From a bacterium (GTDB lineage Bacteria > Krumholzibacteriota > Krumholzibacteria > LZORAL124-64-63), in contig JAASSM010000165.1 of the NCBI GenBank assembly GCA_021767885.1, positions 1 to 5,410 of the forward strand: a DNA stretch of 5,410 bases. Reading direction: 5' to 3'. Position numbers and translations under genes: made by a program. The stretch's first letter is position 1. Each line of letters begins with the position of its first letter. A model generated the notes under the pieces. The model ran no database searches, was not told where the DNA came from, and saw nothing but the letters and a program-made list of their open reading frames with translations. Below are positions 1 through 5,410 of the stretch, in pieces.

Positions 1-2630
1 ACCATGGCGGCGTCATGGAGCACTGCATGCCCTACGAGGGCAGCGAAGACGTCCCGTGCACCCAGGACGATTATCTCAAGTTCACCACCATGGACACGTG
101 GCACTCCATCGCCAACGACGTCCAGCAGATCAAGACCGCGATCTACAACGACGGCCCGGTCTGCACCGCGGTGGACGCCAACGATGCCTGGGACAACTAC
201 GGCGGCGGCGTCATCGACGCCCAGGGCTACGGGACCAACCACCTGGTGCTGATCGTGGGCTGGGACGACCGCATGGGCACCGACGGGGCCTGGATCGTCA
301 AGAATTCCTGGGGCGCGAGCTGGGGCGAGGCGGGATACTGCTACGTGGCCTATGGCGCCACCAGCATCGGCGTCGGCGTCACCTCCCTGAGCTACACGCC
401 GCCGCCGGTGGACGTGAACGTGGCCGCGCCGCCGGCCGACGTCCAGGTCTTCGGCGACGCGCCCCTGACCATCACCTGGAGCACCTCCGGCGAGCCCGTC
501 GAGGCGGTGGACCTCCACTACGGCACCGTGGGCAACTGCCCCTCCGAGCCCATCGCCCTCGGCGTGCCCAACACCGGCAGCTACGAGTGGCTGGTGCCCA
601 ACGTGACCACCGACCGCGCCATCGTCCTGGTGATCCCCAGCGACGGCACCGAGGCGGGGTTCGGCTTCAACGACGGCGAGTTCTCCATCCTCGGTCATCA
701 GACGCGGTACGTCTCGCCCGCCGGGGCGGACATCCCGCCCTACGATGCCCCGGAGCGGGCGGCGCGGTCCATCGTCGACGCCGTCCTCGCCGGCGCCGGC
801 CGCGACACCATCATGATCGCCGCCGGCGACTACCTCGAGAGCTCCATCACCGTCAACTCGCCGGCCCATCTCATCGGCGGCTGGAGCCAGGACTTCGCCA
901 CCCACGATCCCGACGTGCACGTCACGCGGGTGCGCGGCGTCTACGGCACGCTGCGCTTCAGCTCGGCGGCCGGCGACTACTGCGGCGTCCGCGGCATCAC
1001 CTTCCACGACTGCCAGGCGGCGGTGAGCACCACGCCGGTCAACGGGCGCCACGGGGCGGCCATCCTGGCCCTGAACGCCTCGCCCGTCATCGAGGACTGC
1101 GTGTTCATCGGCAACCGCGCCGATCCCGGCACGGCCACCGGCTGGGGGGGCGCGATCATGGCCCACGGCGGGTCGCCGGTGATCCGCGACTGCCAGTTCG
1201 TCGGCAACATCGGCAGCCGCGGCGGCGCGCTCGCGCTGTCGTCCTCGGCCGGCGCCCTGGTGGAGGACTGCACGTTCCTGGCCAACAGCACCAGCGACAG
1301 CACCGCCGGCTACGCCGGTGGCGCCATCTACGTGTCCGGCGGCGAGGTCACGCTGCGTCGGGGCGAACTGCGGTCCGGCGGATCCGGCCGCGGTGGCGGC
1401 CTGGCGGTCACCGCCGGCGCCGCGGTGCTGGCCGCGGACCTGACCCTCGCCGGGAACCGCGCCCTGTCCACCGGCGCGGGCGTCCACGTCGATCAGGGCG
1501 CCGCCCTGACGCTGATCCGCGGCGAGGTCGTGGGCAACACCCTGCACACGGGCAACGGCGCGGGCGTGGCGGCCAGCGAGGCCGCGCTCACCCTGGCGGG
1601 CGTGCAGCTGCGCGGCAACACGGCCCCCGGACTCGGTGGCGGCATCTATGCGCAGGGCCTCACCGGCGGCGCCCTGGAGAACTGCCTGCTCCACGGCAAC
1701 GCGGGCCAGACCGGCGGCGGCGCCTTCGTGGCGGCCGTCGGCCCCTACCAGGTGCGCAACAACGTGGTGGTGGCCAGCGTCGGTGGGGGGCTGTTCGCCG
1801 GGGGACCGGAACTGGTGAGCGACTACAACCTGGCCCACGAGAACGCCGGCGGCGATTTCCAGTCCGCGCCCGGACCGCACGACCGGGTGGCGGCCCCGGC
1901 GTTCGCCGACGCCGCGGCGGGCGACTTCGCGCCCGGCCTGCACTCGCCGCTCATCGACAGCGGCGACCCGGCCGCCGGCGAGGACTGGGATGGCGGGGCC
2001 ATCGACCGCGGGCCCCACGGGGGGGCGCACGCCCTGCCCAGCGGTCCGGGACGCGTGACCGGCCTGGTGGGCTCGCAGCAGGACGGCCAGGTGAGCCTGA
2101 GCTGGGAAGCCCGCGCCGGGGCGGTCACCTACGCGGTCTACCGGGACACCGCGGCGGTGTTCGTGCCCGGCCTGACCAACCTCTGCGCCCTGGTGGACGC
2201 GCCGGCGACCACCTGCCAGGACGCCCCGCCCGCCGGTGGCGACTGGTACTACCTCGTCGGAGCGGTGGCGGCCGACGGCCGCGCCGGAGGTTTCTCGGCC
2301 CGGTACGAGACCGGCGGCACCAGCGTGCCGGTGGAGGATCCGGGCCTGCCGCGGGCCCTGGCCATCGGCAGCCTGGCTCCCAATCCGTTCAACCCGCGCA
2401 CCGTGGTCCGCTTCGCCGTGCCGCAGGCCGGGCCGGTGCGCCTGCAGGTCTACGATCTGCGCGGGCGGCTGGTGCGCACCCTGCACGAGGGCCGTCTGGA
2501 GGCGGGCAGCCACACGGCCACCTGGGACGGTACCGACGCGCGGGGGCGCCTGGCGGCGGCGGGGGTCTACTGCGTGCGACTGGACGACGGCCAGCGGGCG
2601 GTGACGGTGAAGGCCGTGCTGGCCAAGTAG
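1..2630 (+). CDS. Secreted C1A (papain-like) cysteine peptidase with beta-helix, FnIII-like and FlgD-like C-terminal domains (5' partial)
   Basis: The frame is open from the left edge (first full codon at nt 3) to a TAG at 2628-2630, giving 875 visible residues; the true start is upstream. Nt 3 to about 395 encode the C-terminal half of a papain-family peptidase. The catalytic His is at nt 240-242 (NHLVLIVGW) and the catalytic Asn at nt 303-305 (KNSWGASWGE), while the catalytic Cys and any signal peptide are outside the window. Next come an Ig-like domain (about 396-690), a beta-helix entry segment resembling DUF1565 (YVSPAGAD at about 708, then DTIMIAAGDY), beta-helix rungs (about 1030-1850), a typical beta-helix closing segment (about 1884-2030), an FnIII-like domain (about 2036-2311) and a FlgD-like tail (about 2358-2627). 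The order suggests an exported, surface-held or secreted protease whose helix binds a polymer or partner; that role is inferred. A terminator follows directly, so this gene ends its transcription unit. The peptidase and tail assignments are firm; the Ig-like and FnIII calls are weaker. Confidence 0.88.
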   Translation, partial: HGGVMEHCMPYEGSEDVPCTQDDYLKFTTMDTWHSIANDVQQIKTAIYNDGPVCTAVDANDAWDNYGGGVIDAQGYGTNHLVLIVGWDDRMGTDGAWIVKNSWGASWGEAGYCYVAYGATSIGVGVTSLSYTPPPVDVNVAAPPADVQVFGDAPLTITWSTSGEPVEAVDLHYGTVGNCPSEPIALGVPNTGSYEWLVPNVTTDRAIVLVIPSDGTEAGFGFNDGEFSILGHQTRYVSPAGADIPPYDAPERAARSIVDAVLAGAGRDTIMIAAGDYLESSITVNSPAHLIGGWSQDFATHDPDVHVTRVRGVYGTLRFSSAAGDYCGVRGITFHDCQAAVSTTPVNGRHGAAILALNASPVIEDCVFIGNRADPGTATGWGGAIMAHGGSPVIRDCQFVGNIGSRGGALALSSSAGALVEDCTFLANSTSDSTAGYAGGAIYVSGGEVTLRRGELRSGGSGRGGGLAVTAGAAVLAADLTLAGNRALSTGAGVHVDQGAALTLIRGEVVGNTLHTGNGAGVAASEAALTLAGVQLRGNTAPGLGGGIYAQGLTGGALENCLLHGNAGQTGGGAFVAAVGPYQVRNNVVVASVGGGLFAGGPELVSDYNLAHENAGGDFQSAPGPHDRVAAPAFADAAAGDFAPGLHSPLIDSGDPAAGEDWDGGAIDRGPHGGAHALPSGPGRVTGLVGSQQDGQVSLSWEARAGAVTYAVYRDTAAVFVPGLTNLCALVDAPATTCQDAPPAGGDWYYLVGAVAADGRAGGFSARYETGGTSVPVEDPGLPRALAIGSLAPNPFNPRTVVRFAVPQAGPVRLQVYDLRGRLVRTLHEGRLEAGSHTATWDGTDARGRLAAAGVYCVRLDDGQRAVTVKAVLAK
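1146..1790 (+). repeat. Degenerate beta-helix rung repeats within the peptidase protein
   Basis: Nine Gly-rich turns (GGAIMA, GGALAL, GGAIYV, GGGLAV, GAGVHV, GAGVAA, GGGIYA, GGGAFV, GGGLFA) have their Gly pair, or the matching Ala-Gly pair, at nt 1146, 1221, 1317, 1395, 1476, 1560, 1638, 1716 and 1785. The steps are 25, 32, 26, 27, 28, 26, 26 and 23 residues. Between most of them lies a strand ending in a G-N or A-N step (FIGN, FVGN, FLAN, LAGN, VVGN, LRGN, LHGN), which would form an asparagine ladder. This periodicity is characteristic of right-handed parallel beta-helices of the pectate-lyase/polymorphic outer membrane protein type. The repeat is at protein level; the DNA copies are diverged and I see no exact tandem duplication. 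Confidence 0.8.
2358..2627 (+). other. FlgD-like Ig C-terminal domain, probable cell-surface sorting tail
   Basis: The last 90 residues start just before the PNPFNP motif (nt 2379-2396). They continue with VRLQVYDLRGRLVRTL, a TWDGTDARG turn and GVYCVRL, and end in VTVKAVLAK. This matches the FlgD immunoglobulin-like module that ends many exported proteins of FCB-superphylum and related candidate phyla. By analogy with type IX secretion C-terminal domains it is probably a secretion or attachment signal, but no secretion genes are visible in the window to confirm this. A Cys (GVYCVRL) occupies a position that is more often aromatic (GVYFYRL) in this family. Confidence 0.8.
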
Positions 2631-2661
2631 AAGCGCGGCAGCAGCCTGCGAAACCCTACCC

Positions 2662-2690
2662 GGGGCGTCGTATATTGCGGCGCCCCTTTT
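2662..2690 (+). terminator. Rho-independent terminator after the peptidase gene
   Basis: A 9-bp stem (2662-2670 pairing with 2678-2686, arms ggggcgtcg and cggcgcccc, one G-U wobble) encloses a 7-nt AT-rich loop (tatattg) and is followed at once by TTTT (2687-2690). It begins 32 nt after the TAG of the peptidase gene. The short T tract is modest, but the GC-rich stem is strong. It separates the peptidase transcript from the por operon. Confidence 0.75.
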
Positions 2691-2692
2691 AC

Positions 2693-2723
2693 TTGTGTCG
2701 CTCGGGGCCGCTACCTACCTTTG
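2693..2723 (+). promoter_or_regulatory. Candidate promoter for the por operon
   Basis: TTG at 2693-2695 is followed 20 nt later by TACCTTTG (2716-2723). This fits the Bacteroidetes primary-sigma pattern, a TTG-containing -33 element about 19-20 nt before a TAnnTTTG -7 element. Read as a sigma-70 promoter it is TTGTGT, 17 nt, TACCTT, with three of six matches in each box. Either reading would start transcription near 2730, leaving a leader of about 65 nt before porG. It lies just downstream of the terminator, where an operon promoter is expected. It rests on motif matching alone. Confidence 0.45.
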
Positions 2724-2780
2724 CGCGGACAGAAAGCCTCCGCTACCGCACGACGCTCTCCTGATGCGCCGAAACTCCAC

Positions 2781-2790
2781 AAGGAAGGTG
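2781..2790 (+). promoter_or_regulatory. Shine-Dalgarno site for porG
   Basis: The purine-rich aaggaaggtg contains AAGGA and GGTG anti-SD matches and ends 4 nt before the ATG at 2795. It supports 2795 as the start: the protein from this ATG has the usual short N-terminus before the gamma-subunit GGQG motif. Confidence 0.75.
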
Positions 2791-2794
2791 ACTG

Positions 2795-3376
2795 ATGGCT
2801 GCTGAGATGGTCGAGATCCGCTGGCATGCACGCGGCGGCCAGGGCGCCAAGACCGCGGCCATGTTCGTGGCCCAGGCCGTGCTCGTGAAGGGCAAGTATG
2901 GCCAGGGATTCCCCGAGTACGGCCCCGAGCGGCGCGGCGCTCCCATGCGCGGCTTCACCCGCATCGCCGATGCGCCCATCCGCCGGCACTGCGGCATCGA
3001 GAACCCCGGGATCGTGATCGTGCTCGACCCCACCCTGCTCGACTCCCCGGCGGCCGGCGTCACCGCGGGCACCGACAAGAACACGGTGTTCCTGGTCAAC
3101 ACCACGCTCTCGCCGGCGGAGATCAAGAAGAAGCTGAACGTGCCGGGAGCCCAGGTCTACACCGTGGATGCCACCAAGATCGCCCTCGAGGCGTTCGGCA
3201 AGCCCATTCCGAACATGCCCATGACCGGTGCGCTGCTCGCGGCCCGGCCCATCCTGGAACTGGATGAGCTGAAGGCGGCCATGCAGGAGAAGTTCAGCCA
3301 GAAGTTCTCCCAGGCCGTGGTCGACGGGAACCTGCGCGCGGTCGAGACCGCATACAACGAGGTGGTGTGCGAATGA
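2795..3376 (+). CDS. porG: 2-oxoacid (pyruvate):ferredoxin oxidoreductase, gamma subunit
   Basis: This 193-residue protein is the gamma subunit of a cytoplasmic four-subunit 2-oxoacid:ferredoxin oxidoreductase, corresponding to domain III of single-chain POR enzymes, which helps form the CoA-side architecture. Diagnostic motifs are HARGGQGAKTAA at residues 11-22 and PEYGPERRGAPMRG at 40-53, followed by the IVIVLDPTLL strand of the fold and a C-terminal helical segment. The length is normal for PorG. The start is supported by the Shine-Dalgarno site at 2781-2790. It is the first gene of the operon, and its stop overlaps the start of porD (ATGA at 3373-3376), implying translational coupling. 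The gamma family is shared by pyruvate, 2-oxoisovalerate and other 2-oxoacid enzymes, so substrate cannot be read from this subunit. Pyruvate is preferred from the G-D-A-B order and the alpha and beta sequences. Confidence 0.93.
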   Translation: MAAEMVEIRWHARGGQGAKTAAMFVAQAVLVKGKYGQGFPEYGPERRGAPMRGFTRIADAPIRRHCGIENPGIVIVLDPTLLDSPAAGVTAGTDKNTVFLVNTTLSPAEIKKKLNVPGAQVYTVDATKIALEAFGKPIPNMPMTGALLAARPILELDELKAAMQEKFSQKFSQAVVDGNLRAVETAYNEVVCE

Positions 3377-3681
3377 GTTTCAAGCCTACCAAGGACCTCG
3401 CCGAGGCCGGGATCATCACCGAGGCCGGCAACGCCGCGGACTTCAAGACCGGCGACTGGCGCACCTACGTGCCGGAGTTCTACTCGGAGAACTGCATCCA
3501 GTGCATGTTCTGCTGGGTCTACTGTCCCGACGCCGCCATCGAGGTGGACCTCAGTGGCGAGAAGCCGCAGGTGGTCGGGATCGATCTGGATCACTGCAAG
3601 GGCTGTGGCATCTGTGCCCACGAGTGCCCGCCCGCCAAGAAGGGCAAGGCCGCCCTGGTCATGGTCCGCGAAGAGAAGTAA
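3373..3681 (+). CDS. porD: 2-oxoacid (pyruvate):ferredoxin oxidoreductase, delta subunit (2x[4Fe-4S] ferredoxin-like)
   Basis: This 102-residue protein is the electron-exit subunit, passing electrons from the TPP site and proximal cluster to ferredoxin. It has two complete CxxCxxCxxxCP motifs, with Cys at 41, 44, 47, 51 and at 75, 78, 81, 85, as expected for two 4Fe-4S clusters. Before them is the short extension with a GDWRTYVPEF segment (about residues 27-36) typical of PorD. The ATG at 3373 is preferred because it gives a four-base overlap with the porG stop and has a Shine-Dalgarno-like gaggtgg at 3359-3365, 7 nt upstream. The in-frame GTG at 3367 would add only two residues and has poorer spacing. 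The TAA stop is followed by porA after 13 nt. All eight cluster ligands are present, so the subunit looks functional. Confidence 0.93.
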   Translation: MSFKPTKDLAEAGIITEAGNAADFKTGDWRTYVPEFYSENCIQCMFCWVYCPDAAIEVDLSGEKPQVVGIDLDHCKGCGICAHECPPAKKGKAALVMVREEK

Positions 3682-3686
3682 GGAGG
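3681..3686 (+). promoter_or_regulatory. Shine-Dalgarno site for porA
   Basis: A perfect AGGAGG lies 8 nt before the ATG at 3695, and its first A is the last base of the porD TAA stop. It fixes the porA start and rules out the in-frame upstream ATG at 3554, which lies deep inside porD. Confidence 0.85.
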
Positions 3687-3694
3687 CGAGGACG

Positions 3695-4888
3695 ATGAGC
3701 AAGATCGCACCGCAGGAGCTCACTGCGCTGAGCGGGAACGAGGCCGTCGCCTACGCCTTCCGGCAGACGCGGCCCCACGTGGCCTCGGCCTTCCCCATCA
3801 CGCCGCAGACCGAGATGATGCACAAGTACGCCGAGTTCGTGGCCAACGGCGAGGTGGACACCGAGATGATCCTCGTCGAGAGCGAGCACTCGGCCATGTC
3901 CGCCGCCGTGGGGTCGGCCGCCGCCGGCGCCCGCACGATCACCGCCACCAGCTCGGCCGGGTTCGCGCTGATGTGGGAGATCGTCTACATCGCCGCCTCG
4001 CTGCGGCTGCCCATCCAGATGGCGCTGGTCAACCGGGCGCTGTCGGGCAACATCAACATCCACTGCGACCACAGCGACTCGATGGGCGGCCGCGACGCCG
4101 GCTGGATCCATCACTTCTGCGAGAACGCGCAGGAGGCCTACGACAGCTCCCTGATCAACTTCCGCATCGGCGAGCACATGGACGTCCGCCTGCCGGCGAT
4201 GGTGAACTACGACGGCTTCATCATCTCCCACAAGGAAGACGCCCTGCACATGCTGAGCGACGACGCGGCGTACGACTTCGTCGGTCCGTACAAGCACAAG
4301 TACACGCTGCTCGATCCGGCCAGCCCCATCACCGTGGGTCCGCTGGACCTGACCGACTACTACTTCGAGCACAAGTTCAGCCAGCTCGAGGCCTACCCGC
4401 GCATCTTCGACGTGGCGCAGGAGGTCTTCGACGAGTACGCCGACCTCACCGGCCGCCGCTATGGCCTCTGGGAGAACTACAAGCTGGACGACGCCGAGCT
4501 GGTCATGGTGATCCTGGGCTCCAGCGCCGGCACCGCCAAGGACGTCGTCGACGAGTACCGCGAGAAGGGCGTCAAGGTGGGGCTGCTCAAGCTGCGCATG
4601 TTCCGGCCGTTCCCGGCGGAGATGCTGCGGCCGGTCCTGGAGGGCCGCAAGGCCGTGGCCGTGCTCGATCGCTCGGCCAGCTTCGGCGGCTGGGGCGGTC
4701 CGGTGTTCAACGAGATCCGCAGCGCGCTCTACGGCTCCAGCAGCCCCTCGCCGGTGCACAACTGGATCTACGGCCTGGGCGGCCGCGACTTCGAGCTCAA
4801 GCACGCGGCCGAGGTCATCGACGCGATGCAGAAGATCGCCGCCGGCAAGACGGTCGACACCCTCAACCTGCTCGGCTGCCGGGCGTAG
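3695..4888 (+). CDS. porA: 2-oxoacid (pyruvate):ferredoxin oxidoreductase, alpha subunit
   Basis: This 397-residue protein, a normal PorA length, forms the catalytic core with beta and converts 2-oxoacid, CoA and oxidised ferredoxin to acyl-CoA, CO2 and reduced ferredoxin. It carries FPITPQTE at residues 33-40, VESEHSA at 61-67, NRALS at 113-117, a DHSDSMGGRDAGW block at 125-137, the transketolase C-terminal-like domain around 270-315 and YGLGGRD at 359-365. From memory, the Desulfovibrio africanus enzyme uses Thr31, Glu64 and Arg114 for substrate and TPP; Thr36, Glu64 and Arg114 appear to be the counterparts here. The start is fixed by AGGAGG at 3681-3686. The porB start follows 14 nt after its TAG. 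Pyruvate is the likely substrate; 2-oxoisovalerate is the main alternative, since that enzyme has the same four-subunit plan. No frameshift or missing core motif is visible. Confidence 0.92.
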   Translation: MSKIAPQELTALSGNEAVAYAFRQTRPHVASAFPITPQTEMMHKYAEFVANGEVDTEMILVESEHSAMSAAVGSAAAGARTITATSSAGFALMWEIVYIAASLRLPIQMALVNRALSGNINIHCDHSDSMGGRDAGWIHHFCENAQEAYDSSLINFRIGEHMDVRLPAMVNYDGFIISHKEDALHMLSDDAAYDFVGPYKHKYTLLDPASPITVGPLDLTDYYFEHKFSQLEAYPRIFDVAQEVFDEYADLTGRRYGLWENYKLDDAELVMVILGSSAGTAKDVVDEYREKGVKVGLLKLRMFRPFPAEMLRPVLEGRKAVAVLDRSASFGGWGGPVFNEIRSALYGSSSPSPVHNWIYGLGGRDFELKHAAEVIDAMQKIAAGKTVDTLNLLGCRA

Positions 4889-4902
4889 CGAAGGAGGACG
4901 AC

Positions 4903-5410
4903 ATGGCCACGAGCCTCAAGGACCTCGTCCAGAACGAAGACCTCCTCGTCGGAGGGCACCGGGCGTGCGCCGGCTGCATGGGCTCCACCATCCTGCGCCA
5001 GATCATGCTCACCGCCGGCCAGAACACCGTGGTCGGCGGCGCCACCGGCTGCATGGAGGTGGTGACCACCATCTTCCCGTACACGGCCTGGAAGACCTCG
5101 TTCATCCACAGCGCGTTCGAGAACTCCGCCGCCACCATCAGTGGCGTGGAGACCGCCTACCGCGCGCTGAAGAAGCGCGGCGATCTCACCGACGCCGCGG
5201 CCGGGGCCGACCGCATGAACTTCATCGCCTTCGGCGGTGACGGCGGCACCTACGACATCGGCCTGCAGTCGCTGTCGGGCGCCTTCGAGCGCGGCCACCG
5301 CATGGTGTACGTCTGCTACGACAACAACGCCTACATGAACACCGGCATCCAGCGGTCCAGCGCCACCCCGTTCGGCGCCCACACCTCCACCGCGCCCGCG
5401 GGCAAGGTGA
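4903..5410 (+). CDS. porB: 2-oxoacid (pyruvate):ferredoxin oxidoreductase, beta subunit (3' partial)
   Basis: ATG at 4903 is preceded by AAGGAGG (4891-4897, 5 nt spacing) and opens a frame that runs off the window after 169 complete residues; the family is usually about 300 residues, so a little over half is seen. This is the TPP-binding subunit. GHRACAGC puts cluster-ligand Cys at 22 and 25, and ATGCMEV puts a third at 50. The fourth ligand of the proximal 4Fe-4S cluster would lie beyond the edge. The TPP/Mg site is GGDGGTYDIGLQ at 111-122 with DNNAYMNTGIQ at 140-150; Asn146 should correspond to the catalytic Asn996 I recall from D. africanus POR. The visible part ends in TAPAGKV, typical of PorB. 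Met26 after the CxxC pair and Asn142 in the DNNAYMN loop differ from the Gly and Glu I recall as common there. Confidence 0.92.
   Translation, partial: MATSLKDLVQNEDLLVGGHRACAGCMGSTILRQIMLTAGQNTVVGGATGCMEVVTTIFPYTAWKTSFIHSAFENSAATISGVETAYRALKKRGDLTDAAAGADRMNFIAFGGDGGTYDIGLQSLSGAFERGHRMVYVCYDNNAYMNTGIQRSSATPFGAHTSTAPAGKV

Noticed and set aside
56..2764. A 902-codon open frame on the + strand overlapping the whole peptidase gene in another frame
   Set aside because: Its translation is dominated by Arg, Gly, Pro and His with no recognisable domain. It is the expected stop-poor shadow of a GC-rich gene, while the overlapped frame carries clear peptidase, beta-helix and sorting motifs.
2724..2780. 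Possible riboswitch or attenuator in the por leader
   Set aside because: The predicted leader is only about 65 nt, with no convincing hairpin, leader peptide or known riboswitch core.
2711..3126. Two antisense open frames spanning the porG 5' end and the intergenic region
   Set aside because: No recognisable protein features. They cover the terminator/promoter region and the conserved start of porG on the opposite strand.
3554..3694. Upstream in-frame ATG that would extend PorA to 444 residues
   Set aside because: The extension overlaps most of the second half of porD, has an Arg/Ala/Pro-rich non-homologous translation, and is unnecessary because AGGAGG precedes the ATG at 3695.
3659..4804. 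A 381-codon antisense open frame opposite porA
   Set aside because: Low-complexity Val/Ala/Gly/Arg/His-rich translation with no domain and no visible ribosome site. It mirrors third-position GC bias in porA.
4768..5382. A 204-codon antisense open frame opposite the porA end and porB
   Set aside because: Ala/Gly/Val/His-rich shadow of two clearly identified genes, with no supporting signals.
1..5410. CRISPR arrays, tRNA or rRNA genes, insertion sequences, attachment sites
   Set aside because: I saw no spaced direct repeats, RNA gene signatures, transposase fragments or terminal inverted repeats. The short GC-rich palindromes such as gccggcgccggc are frequent by composition alone.

Overview
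The window is high-GC bacterial DNA carrying two unrelated transcription units on the + strand. The left half is the 3' end of a gene for a large secreted multidomain protein. The right half is the start of a porGDAB-type operon for a four-subunit 2-oxoacid:ferredoxin oxidoreductase, most likely the pyruvate enzyme. The first protein ends in a FlgD-like immunoglobulin fold with a PNPFNP motif. This tail is common on secreted proteins of the Fibrobacteres-Chlorobi-Bacteroidetes superphylum and related candidate phyla such as Eisenbacteria, Krumholzibacteriota and Latescibacteria. Together with the GC content and the oxygen-sensitive type of oxidoreductase, it suggests an anaerobic or facultative member of one of those uncultured groups. 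That placement is inference; no rRNA or other phylogenetic marker is present.

Layout: (1) 1-2630, C-terminal part of a papain-family (C1A) cysteine peptidase. It is followed in the same chain by an Ig-like linker domain, a right-handed parallel beta-helix of about nine rungs, a fibronectin-III-like domain and the FlgD-like tail. The gene's 5' end, including the catalytic Cys codon, lies outside the window. (2) 2631-2794, the only intergenic gap of note: an intrinsic terminator, then a candidate promoter, then a strong Shine-Dalgarno site. (3) 2795-3376 porG (gamma), 3373-3681 porD (delta, two 4Fe-4S clusters), 3695-4888 porA (alpha), and 4903 to the window edge porB (beta, TPP-binding, cut off at 169 residues).

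The four por genes are tightly packed: an ATGA overlap between porG and porD, then gaps of 13 and 14 nt, with a good Shine-Dalgarno sequence before each gene. They should be transcribed as one message and translated as one complex. In the complex, alpha and beta would bind the 2-oxoacid and thiamine diphosphate and form acyl-CoA plus CO2, the beta subunit's proximal cluster and the two delta clusters would carry electrons to ferredoxin, and gamma would contribute to the CoA-binding side. The terminator and promoter indicate that the peptidase gene and the por operon are expressed independently.

Nothing here looks like a wholly new system. The most notable points are the peptidase/beta-helix/sorting-tail architecture and a promoter candidate that fits the Bacteroidetes-type TAnnTTTG pattern in a GC-rich genome.
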